Positions 56,052-64,000 of a stretch of 64,000 nt of DNA are shown in pieces (within the stretch, counting starts at the first letter, position 1; every line of letters begins with the position of its first letter). The DNA is from Muricea muricata (Eukaryota > Cnidaria > Anthozoa > Malacalcyonacea > Plexauridae). Below the pieces are notes generated by a model that had not been told where the DNA came from, did no database searches, and worked only from the letters and a program-made list of their open reading frames with translations. The stretch spans positions 25,844,282 through 25,908,281 of the forward strand of contig OY979718.1 in NCBI GenBank assembly GCA_963855995.1. The letters are read 5' to 3'. A program made the translations under genes and the position numbers.

Positions 56052-56556
56052 AACAGATGCTTGTGTGATCTCCCGCGTGACAAGCGGGGATACTGACAAC
56101 TATACTTTCGAGGAAACAGATGGTTATTGGAGATCTTGTTAAATTTTTTCAGTGAAAGAAAGTGATTTCCTGTTTCTAGGAATATAATCATCTCCGACTG
56201 TTCTTATCTAAATAAAAAACAGCAAGAAACAAATAATTTCTCAATTTCTGTAAGGATATTTGTTTGGGATCTTTTAAAAAATTTTCATTTACTCTAAGTC
56301 ATTTCCTTTTATCAAGAATATAACCTTGCCGAACTGCACTTGGGTGGCCAAGGAACAGCAAAAAAGCTTCTAATTTCTCCACGGCGGTGAATCGAGCCTC
56401 CCTCCACCGCGTGACCACCATACTACTGCGGAGCGGATGGTTGTTTGAGTTCTGGTGAAAATTTTTCAGTTAAAGTAATTTATTTCCTGTTGTTAAGAAT
56501 ATAACCATCTGCAACTGTTCTTATATGGCAAAAGAACAGCAACAAATTACCAATTT

Positions 56557-56628
56557 CTCCCCGGCGGGGAATCGAACCCCGGTCTCCCGCGTGACAGGCA
56601 AGGATACTGACCACTATACTATCGAGGA
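56557..56628 (-). tRNA. tRNA-Asp-like(GTC), B/C hybrid
   Basis: Copy of 47997. A 56377-56432; D 56752. Confidence 0.65.
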
Positions 56629-56751
56629 AACAGATGGTTATTTGGAATCTTGTTGAAATTTTTTACTTAAAGTAATTCATTTCCTTTTGTTAAGAATATA
56701 ACATCTCCAACAGTTCTTGTGTGGCCAAAAACTAAAACAAACTACGTATTT

Positions 56752-56823
56752 CTCGACGGCGGGGAATCGATCCCCGGTCTCCAGCGTGACAAGCGGGGAT
56801 ACTGACCACTATACTACCGAGGG
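56752..56823 (-). pseudogene. tRNA-Asp pseudogene, D type
   Basis: Copy of 48192. Confidence 0.65.
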
Positions 56824-57266
56824 AGCAGATGGTTATTGGAGATCTTGTTAAATTTTTTCAGTGAAAGAAAGTGATTTCCTGTTTCTGGGAATATAATCAT
56901 CTCCGACTGTTCTTATCTAAATAAAGAACAGAAAGAAACAAATAATTTCTCAATTTCTGTAAGGATATTTGTTTGGGATCTTTTAAAAAATTTTCATTTA
57001 CTCTAAGTCATTTCCTGTTATCAAGAATATAATTTTGTCGAACTGCACTTGGGTGGCCAAGGAACAGCAAAAAAGCTTCTAATTTCTCCACGGCTGGGAA
57101 TCGAACCCCCCTCCACCGCGTGACCACCATACTACTGCGGACACGGATGGTTGTTTGAGATCTTGTGAAAATTTTTCAGTTAAAGTAATTTATTTCCTGT
57201 TGTTAAGAATATAACCATCTGCAACTGTTCTTATATGGCAAAAGAACAGCAACAAATTACCAATTT

Positions 57267-57338
57267 CTCCCCGGCGGGGAATCGAACCCCGGTCTCCCGC
57301 GTGACAGGCGGGGATACTCACCACTATACTACCGAGGA
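57267..57338 (-). tRNA. tRNA-Asp(GTC), B type, consensus
   Basis: Identical to the reference. A 57086-57141; h 57356-57401. Confidence 0.95.
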
Positions 57339-57844
57339 AACAGATGCTTGTTTGATCTCCCGCGTGACAAGCGGGGATACTGACAACTATACTTTCGAGG
57401 AAACAGATGGTTATTGGAGATCTTGTTAAATTTTTTCAGCGAAAGAAAGTGATTTCCTGTTTCTAGGAATATAATCATCTCCGACTGTTCCTATCTAAAG
57501 AAAGAAAAGCAAGAAACAAATAATTTCTCAATTTCTGTAAGGATATTTGTTTGGGAAATTTTTAAAAAATTTTCATTTACTCTAAGTCATTTCCTGTTAT
57601 CAAGAATATAACCTTGTCGAACTGCAGTTTGGTGGCCAAGGAACAGCAAAAAAGCTTTTAATTTCTCCACGGCGGGGAATCGAGCCCCCCTCCAGGGCGT
57701 GACCACCATACTACTGCGGAGCGGATGGTTGTTTGAGATCTGGTGAAAATTTTTCAGTTAAAATAATTTATTTCCTGTTGTTAAGAATATAGCCATCTGC
57801 AACTGTTCTTATATGGCAAAAAAACAGCAACATATTACCAGTTT

Positions 57845-57916
57845 CTCCCTGGCGGGGAATCGAACCCCGGTCTCCCGCGTGACAGGCGGCGATACTCACC
57901 ACTATACCACCGAGGA
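57845..57916 (-). tRNA. tRNA-Asp(GTC), B type, weakened
   Basis: Copy of 49285. A 57665-57720; h 57934-57979. Confidence 0.75.
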
Positions 57917-58418
57917 AACAGATGCTTGTTTGATCTCCCGCGTGACAAGCGGGGATACTGACAACTATACTTTCGAGGAAACAGATGGTTATTGGAGATC
58001 TTGTTAAATTTTTTCAGTGAAAGAAAGTGATTTCCTGTTTCTAGGAATATAACCATCTCCGACTGTTCTTATCTAAATAAAAAACAGCAAGAAACAAATA
58101 ATTTCTCAATTTCTGTAAGGATATTTGTTTGGGATCTTTTAAAAAATTTTCATTTACTAAGTCATTTCCTTTTATCAAGAATATAACCTTGTCGAACTGC
58201 ACTTGGGTGGCCAAGGAACAGCAAAAAGCTTCTAATTTCTCCACGGCGGTGAATCGAACCCCCCTCCACTGCGTGACCACCATACTACTGCGGTGCGGAT
58301 GGTTGTTTGAGATCTTGTGAAAATTTTTCAGTTAAAGTAATTTATTTCCTGTTGTTAAGAATATAACCATGTGCAACTGTTCTTATATGGCAAAAGAACA
58401 GCAACAATTTACCAATTT

Positions 58419-58490
58419 CTCCCCGGCGGGGAATCGAACCCCGGTCTCCCGCGTGACAGGCGGGGATACTCACCACTATACTACCGAGGA
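58419..58490 (-). tRNA. tRNA-Asp(GTC), B type, consensus
   Basis: Identical to the reference. A 58239-58294 (short form); h 58508-58553. Confidence 0.95.
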
Positions 58491-58995
58491 AACAGATGCT
58501 TGTTTGATCTCCCGAGTGACAAGCGGGGATACTGACAACTATACTTTCGAGGAAACAGATGGTTATTGGAGATCTTGTTAAATTTTTACAGTGAACGAAA
58601 GTGATTTCCTGTTTCTAGGAATATAATCATCTCCGACTGTTCTTATCTAAATAAAGAACAGCAAGAAACAAATAATTTCTCAATTTCTGTAAGGATATTT
58701 GTTTGGGATCTTTTAAAAAATTTTCATTTACTCTAAGTCATTTCCTGTTATCAAGAATATAACCTTGTCGAACTGCAGTTTGGTGGCCAAGGAACAGCAA
58801 AAAAGCTTCTAATTTCTCCACGGCGGGGAATCGAACCCCCCTCCAGCGCGTGACCACCATACTACTGCGGAGCGGATGGTTGTTTGAGATCTGGTGAAAA
58901 TTTTTCAGTTAAAATAATTTATTTCCTGTTGTTAAGAATATAACCATCTGCAACTGTTCTTATATGGCAAAAGAACAGCAACAAATTACCAATTT

Positions 58996-59067
58996 CTCCC
59001 CGGCGTGGAATCGAACCCCGGTCTCCCGCGTGACAGGCGGGGATACTCACTACTATACTACCGAGGA
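58996..59067 (-). tRNA. tRNA-Asp(GTC), B type
   Basis: Copy of 50436 (G17A, C62A). A 58816-58871. Confidence 0.8.
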
Positions 59068-59191
59068 AACAGATGCTTGTTTGAATTCTTGTTGAAATTT
59101 TCCACTCAAAGTAATTCATATCCTTTTGTTAAGAATATAACCATCTCCAAGTATTGTTATGTGGCCAAAAACTGCAACAAACTACGTATTT

Positions 59192-59263
59192 CTCGACGGC
59201 GGGGAATCGAACCCCGGTCTCCCGCGTGGCAGGCGGCGATACTGACCACTATACTATCGAGGA
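59192..59263 (-). tRNA. tRNA-Asp-derived C type, anticodon GCC (Gly-type)
   Basis: Third copy of the 42072 form. Confidence 0.6.
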
Positions 59264-59386
59264 AACAGATGGTTATTTGGAATCTTGTTGAAATTTTTTA
59301 CTTAAAGTAATTCATTTCCTTTTGTTAAGAATATAACATCCCCAACTGTTCTTATGTGGCCAAAAACTGCAACAAACTACGTATTT

Positions 59387-59458
59387 CTCAACGGCGGGGA
59401 ATCGATCCCCGGTCTCCAGAGTGACAGGCGGGAATACTGACCACTATACTACCGAGAA
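59387..59458 (-). pseudogene. tRNA-Asp pseudogene, D type
   Basis: Copy of 42267. Confidence 0.65.
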
Positions 59459-59900
59459 AACAGATGGTTATTGGAGATCTTGTTAAATTTTTTCAGTGAA
59501 AGAAAGTGATTTCCTGTTTCTAGGAATATAATCATCTACGACTGTTCTTATCTAAAGAAAGAACAGCAAGAAACAAATAATTTCTCAATTTCTGTAAGGA
59601 TATTTGTTTGGGATCTTTTAAAAAATTTTCATTTACTCTAAGTCATTTCCTGTTATCAAGAATATAACCTTGACGAACTGCAGTTTGGTGGCCAAGGAAC
59701 AGCAAAAAAGCTTTTAATTTCTCCACGGCGGGGAATCGAACCCCCCTCCAGGGCGTGACCACCATACTACTGCGGAGCGGATGGATTTTTGAGATCTGGT
59801 GAAAATTTTTCAGTTAAAATAATTTATTTCCTGTTGTTAAGAATATAACCATCTGGAACTGTTCTTATATTGCAAAAGAACAGCAACAAATTACCAATTT

Positions 59901-59972
59901 CTCCCCGGCGTGGAATCGAACCCCGGTCTCCCGCGTGACAGGCGGGGATACTCACTACTATACTGCCGAGGA
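59901..59972 (-). tRNA. tRNA-Asp(GTC), B type, weakened
   Basis: Copy of 42781. A 59721-59776. Confidence 0.73.
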
Positions 59973-60096
59973 AACAGATGCTTGTTTGAATTCTTGTTGA
60001 AATTTTCCACTCAAAGTAATTCATATTCTTTTGTTAAGAATATAACCATCACCAAGTATTGTTATGTGGCCAAAAACTGCAACAAACTACGTATTT

Positions 60097-60168
60097 CTCG
60101 ACGGCGGGGAATCGAACCCCGCTCTTCCGCGTGACAGGCGGGGATACTGACCACTATACTATCGAGAA
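60097..60168 (-). tRNA. tRNA-Asp-like(GTC), C type
   Basis: Copy of 42977. Confidence 0.42.
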
Positions 60169-60292
60169 AAACAGATGGTTATTTGGAATCTTGTTGAAAT
60201 TTTTTACTTAAAGTAATTCATTTCCTTTCGTTAAGAATATAACATCTCCAACTGTTCTTATGTCGCCAAAAACTTCAACAAACTACGTATTT

Positions 60293-60364
60293 CTACACGG
60301 CGGGGAATCGATCCCCGGTCTCCAGCGTGACAGGCGGGGATACTGACCACTATACTACCGAGGA
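60293..60364 (-). pseudogene. tRNA-Asp pseudogene, D type
   Basis: Copy of 43173. Confidence 0.65.
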
Positions 60365-60807
60365 AACGGATGGTTATTGGAGATCTTGTTAAATTTTTTC
60401 AGTGAAAGAAAGTGATTTCCTGTTTCTAGGAATATAATCATCTACGACTGTTCTTATCTAAAGAAAGAACAGCAAAAAACAAATAATTTCTCAATTTCTG
60501 TAAGAATATTTGCTTGGGATCTTTTGAGAAATTTTCATTTACTCTAAGTCATTTCCTGTTGTCAAGAATATAACCTTGTCGAACTGCACTTGGGTGGCCA
60601 AGGAACAGCAAAAATGCTTCTAATTTCTCCACGGCGGGGAATCGAACCTCCCTCCACCGCGCGACCACCATGCTACTGCGGAAGCTGATGGTTGTTTGAG
60701 ATCTTTTGAAAATTTTTCAGTTAAAGTAATTTATTTCCTGTTGTTAAGAATATAACCATCTGCAACTGTTCTTATATGGCAAAAGAACAGCAACAAATTA
60801 CCAATTT

Positions 60808-60879
60808 CTCCCCGGCGGGGAATCGAACCCCGGTCTCCCGCGTGACAGGCGGGGATACTCACCACTATACTACCGAGGA
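60808..60879 (-). tRNA. tRNA-Asp(GTC), B type, consensus
   Basis: Identical to the reference. It belongs to the extra 578-bp unit absent from the other two 8560-bp copies and resembles 35182. A 60627-60682; h 60897-60942. Confidence 0.95.
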
Positions 60880-61385
60880 AACAGATGCTTGTTTGATCTC
60901 CCGCGTGACGGGCGGGGATACTGACAACTATACTTTCAAGGAAACAGATGGTTGTTGGAGATCTTGTTAAATTTTTTCAGTGAAAGAAAGTGATTTCCTG
61001 TTTCTAGGAATATAATCATCTCCGACTGTTCTTATCTAAATAAAGAACAACAAGAAACAAATAATTTCTCAATTTCTGTAATGATATTTGTTTGGGATCT
61101 TTTAAAAAATTTTCATTTACTCTAAGTCATTTCCTGTTGTCAAGAATATAACCTTGTCGAACTGCAGTTGGGTGGCCAAGGAACAGCAAAAAAGCTTCTA
61201 ATTTCTCCACGGCGGGGAATCGAACCCCCCTCCACCGCGTTACCACCATACTATTGCGGAAGGTGATGGTCGTTTGAGATCTTGTGAAAATTTTTCAGTT
61301 AAAGTAATTTATTTCCTGTTGTTAAGAATATAACCATCTGCAACTGTTCTTATATGGCAAAAGAACAGCAACATATTACCAGTTT

Positions 61386-61457
61386 CTCCCCGGCGGGGAA
61401 TCGAACCCCGGTCTCCCGCGTGACAGGCGGGGATACTCACCACTATACTACCGAGGA
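61386..61457 (-). tRNA. tRNA-Asp(GTC), B type, consensus
   Basis: Identical to the reference. A 61205-61260; h 61475-61520. Confidence 0.95.
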
Positions 61458-61963
61458 AACAGATGCTTGTTTGATCTCCCGCGTGACAGTCTGGGATACT
61501 GACAACTATACTTTCGAGGAAACAGATGGTTATTGGAGATCTTGTTAAATTTTTTCAGTGAAAGAAAGTCATTTCCTGTTTCTAGGAATATAATCATCTC
61601 CGACTGTTCTTATCTAAAGAAAGAACAGCAAGAAACAAATAGTTTCTCAATTTCTGTAAGGATATTTGTTTGGGATCTTTTAAAAAATTTTCATTTACTC
61701 TAAGTCATTTCCTGTTGTCAAGAATATAACCTTGTCGAACTGCACTTGGGTAGGCAAGGAACAGCAAAAAAGCTTCTAATTTCTCCACGGCGGGGAATCG
61801 AACCTCCTTCCACCGCGTGACCACCATACTACTGCGGAAGCTGATGGTTGTTTGAGATCTTGTGAAAATTTTTCAGTTAAAGTAATTTATTTCCTGTTGT
61901 TAAGAATATAACCATCTGCAACTGTTCTTATATGGCAAAAGAACAGCAACAAATTACAAATTT

Positions 61964-62035
61964 CTCCCCGGCGGGGAATCGAACCCCGGTCTCCCGCGTG
62001 ACAGGCGGGGATACTCACCACTATACTACCGAGGA
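61964..62035 (-). tRNA. tRNA-Asp(GTC), B type, consensus
   Basis: Identical to the reference. A 61783-61838; C 62159. Confidence 0.95.
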
Positions 62036-62158
62036 AACAGATGCTTGTTTGAATTCTTTTTGAAATTTTCCACTCACAGTAATTCATATCCTTTTGTTAA
62101 GAATATAACCACTCCAAGTATTGTGATGTGGCCAAAAACTGCAACAAACTACGTATTT

Positions 62159-62230
62159 CTCCACTGCGGGGAATCGAACCCCGGTCTCCCGCGTGACAGG
62201 CGGGGATACTGACCACTATACTACCTAGGA
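62159..62230 (-). tRNA. tRNA-Asp-like(GTC), C type
   Basis: Copy of 44462; one base is missing in its trailer near 62110. Confidence 0.45.
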
Positions 62231-62673
62231 AGCAGATGGTTATTGGAGATCTTGTTAAATTTTTTCAGTGAAAGAAAGTGATTTCCTGTTTTTAGGAATA
62301 TAATCATCTCCGACTGTTCTTATCTAAATAAGAAACAGCAAGAAACAAATAATTTCTCAATTTCTGTAAGGATATTTGTTTGGGATCTTTTAAAAAATTT
62401 TCATTTACTCTAAGTCATTTCCTGTTGTCAAGAATATAACCTTGTCGAACTGCACTTGGGTGGCCAAGGAACAGCAAAAAAGCTTCTAATTTTTCCACGG
62501 CGGGGAATCGAACCTCCCTCCACCGCATGACCACCATACTACTACGGAAGCTGATGCTTGTTTGAGATCTTGTGAAAATTTTTCAGTTAAAGTAATTTAT
62601 TTCCTGTTGTTAAGAATATAACCATCTGCAACTGTTCTTATATGGCAAAAGAACAGCAAAAAATTACCAATTT

Positions 62674-62745
62674 CTCCCCGGCGGGGAATCGAACCCCGGT
62701 CTCCCGCGTGACAGGCGGGGATACTCACCACTATACTACCAAGGA
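62674..62745 (-). tRNA. tRNA-Asp(GTC), B type
   Basis: C5T wobble. A 62493-62548; h 62763-62808. Confidence 0.92.
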
Positions 62746-63250
62746 AACAGATGCTTGTGTGATCTCCCGCGTGACAAGCGGGGATACTGACAACTATACT
62801 TTCGAGGAAACAGATGGTTATTGGAGATCTTGTTAAATTTTTTCAGTGAAAGAAAGTGATTTCCTGTTTCTAGGAATATAATCATCTCCGACTGTTCTTA
62901 TCTAAATAAAAAACAGCAAGAAACAAATAATTTCTCAATTTCTGTAAGGATATTTGTTTGGGATCTTTTAAAAAATTTTCATTTACTCTAAGTCATTTCC
63001 TTTTATCAAGAATATAACCTTGCCGAACTGCACTTGGGTGGCCAAGGAACAGCAAAAAAGCTTCTAATTTCTCCACGGCGGTGAATCGAGCCTCCCTCCA
63101 CCGCGTGACCACCATACTACTGCGGAGCGGATGGTTGTTTGAGTTCTGGTGAAAATTTTTCAGTTAAAGTAATTTATTTCCTGTTGTTAAGAATATAACC
63201 ATCTGCAACTGTTCTTATATGGCAAAAGAACAGCAACAAATTACCAATTT

Positions 63251-63322
63251 CTCCCCGGCGGGGAATCGAACCCCGGTCTCCCGCGTGACAGGCAAGGATA
63301 CTGACCACTATACTATCGAGGA
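63251..63322 (-). tRNA. tRNA-Asp-like(GTC), B/C hybrid
   Basis: Copy of 45554. A 63071-63126; D 63446. Confidence 0.65.
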
Positions 63323-63445
63323 AACAGATGGTTATTTGGAATCTTGTTGAAATTTTTTACTTAAAGTAATTCATTTCCTTTTGTTAAGAATATAACATCT
63401 CCAACAGTTCTTGTGTGGCCAAAAACTAAAACAAACTACGTATTT

Positions 63446-63517
63446 CTCGACGGCGGGGAATCGATCCCCGGTCTCCAGCGTGACAAGCGGGGATACTGAC
63501 CACTATACTACCGAGGG
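63446..63517 (-). pseudogene. tRNA-Asp pseudogene, D type
   Basis: Copy of 45749. Confidence 0.65.
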
Positions 63518-63960
63518 AGCAGATGGTTATTGGAGATCTTGTTAAATTTTTTCAGTGAAAGAAAGTGATTTCCTGTTTCTGGGAATATAATCATCTCCGA
63601 CTGTTCTTATCTAAATAAAGAACAGAAAGAAACAAATAATTTCTCAATTTCTGTAAGGATATTTGTTTGGGATCTTTTAAAAAATTTTCATTTACTCTAA
63701 GTCATTTCCTGTTATCAAGAATATAATTTTGTCGAACTGCACTTGGGTGGCCAAGGAACAGCAAAAAAGCTTCTAATTTCTCCACGGCTGGGAATCGAAC
63801 CCCCCTCCACCGCGTGACCACCATACTACTGCGGACACGGATGGTTGTTTGAGATCTTGTGAAAATTTTTCAGTTAAAGTAATTTATTTCCTGTTGTTAA
63901 GAATATAACCATCTGCAACTGTTCTTATATGGCAAAAGAACAGCAACAAATTACCAATTT

Positions 63961-64000
63961 CTCCCCGGCGGGGAATCGAACCCCGGTCTCCCGCGTGACA
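63961..64000 (-). tRNA. tRNA-Asp, B type, cut by window end
   Basis: Only the 3' 40 bases are present (3' acceptor, T-arm, variable loop and part of the anticodon arm), and all match the consensus. A 63780-63835. Confidence 0.88.

Larger units (their letters stand above)
50490..59049 (-). repeat. 8560-bp higher-order repeat, copy 2
   Basis: Same order of cores as copy 1. Confidence 0.88.
1..64000 (-). repeat. tRNA-Asp tandem array with higher-order repeats
   Basis: The whole window consists of homologous modules, each a spacer (recognisable by a gttaagaatataac-like block) plus a tRNA-Asp-derived core, always on the minus strand. Module types: B (intact tRNA), A (56-nt relic without anticodon arm), C and D (72-nt degenerate copies), h (46-nt 5' half), E (tRNA-less). 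Basic periods are 577/578 (B-h-E-A), 710 (B-C-E-A) and 905 bp (B-C-D-E-A). Offsets: A starts 180 or 181 bp below B; h starts 89 bp above the B start; C about 196 and D about 391 bp above it. In the entries below, tRNA bases are numbered linearly 1-72 with the anticodon at 34-36. 'A' is the relic on the gene's 3' side (lower coordinates) and 'h' the half on its 5' side (higher coordinates). No non-repeat sequence was seen. Confidence 0.97.
59050..64000 (-). repeat. 8560-bp higher-order repeat, copy 3 (partial)
   Basis: Cut by the window end. It holds one extra 578-bp unit (about 60.44-61.02 kb) and a 1-bp deletion near 62110, so offsets to copy 2 become 9138 and then 9137. Confidence 0.85.

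Noticed and set aside
1..64000. CRISPR array
   Set aside because: The repeated parts are 72-nt tRNA cores, the 'spacers' are themselves homologous and over 100 bp long, and there are no cas genes.
1..64000. SINE family derived from tRNA
   Set aside because: The copies are head-to-tail with no poly-A or simple-repeat tails and no target-site duplications, and the units share continuous spacers. This is tandem amplification, not retroposition.
1..64000. Bacterial, phage or organellar tRNA operon
   Set aside because: CCA is not encoded, A/B boxes and T-run terminators are present, the tRNA is of animal cytosolic type, and there are no phage or bacterial genes.
1..64000. Entamoeba-type tRNA array
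   Set aside because: Those arrays combine several isoacceptors with short tandem repeats. Here there is one isoacceptor family and no microsatellite-like spacer.
1..64000. Functional centromere
   Set aside because: Higher-order repeat structure alone does not show centromere function, and nothing in the sequence such as a known CENP-B box supports it.

Overview
This 64 kb window is one uninterrupted head-to-tail array of tRNA-Asp genes and tRNA-Asp relics, all transcribed from the minus strand. I found no protein-coding gene, rRNA, transposase or single-copy sequence. Both window ends fall inside the array (the last gene is cut at base 64000), so it extends further. The intact 72-nt gene has anticodon GTC, perfect acceptor, anticodon and T stems, and canonical internal A and B boxes. 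Its acceptor (TCCTCGG) and body match animal cytosolic tRNA-Asp and not the plant form, which starts GTCGTTG. The host is therefore most likely a metazoan; the species cannot be told from this sequence.

The array is built from related modules of about 140-195 bp, each normally an AT-rich spacer plus one tRNA-derived core. From high to low coordinates on the transcribed strand the main types are as follows. B is the good tRNA-Asp: 97 loci, 28 of them identical to the consensus, the last one truncated. A is a 56-nt relic that lost the anticodon arm (94 loci). C is a full-length Asp-like copy with a mispaired acceptor stem (28 loci). D is a more degraded full-length copy, most with a damaged T-loop/B box and anticodon stem (32 loci). 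h is a 46-nt 5' half-tRNA abutting the B leader (55 loci). E is a spacer whose tRNA has been almost wholly deleted. The largest basic unit, B-C-D-E-A, is about 905 bp. Loss of D gives 710 bp, and a further deletion gives the commonest unit, B-h-E-A, of 577/578 bp.

Basic units are assembled into nested higher-order repeats. About 0-3.3 kb is mostly 578-bp units. About 3.3-11 kb is 905-type units with a 2521-bp tandem duplication. 11.5-23.6 kb is a nearly perfect 6052-bp tandem duplication. 23.6-41.9 kb is a mosaic of shuffled segments sharing offsets of 5080, 5789, 1615 and 4833 bp. 41.9-64 kb is an 8560-bp repeat present two and a half times, with a 2443-bp repeat nested inside. Many copy junctions fall inside tRNA cores, pointing to unequal exchange or gene conversion.

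What the array encodes is a large dosage of tRNA-Asp(GUC), each gene an independent Pol III unit with T-run terminators. It also holds a few anticodon variants (ATC, ACC, GCC, TTC, CTC, TTT) and a very large load of relics. Short open reading frames found here are translations of the tRNA repeats and are not genes.
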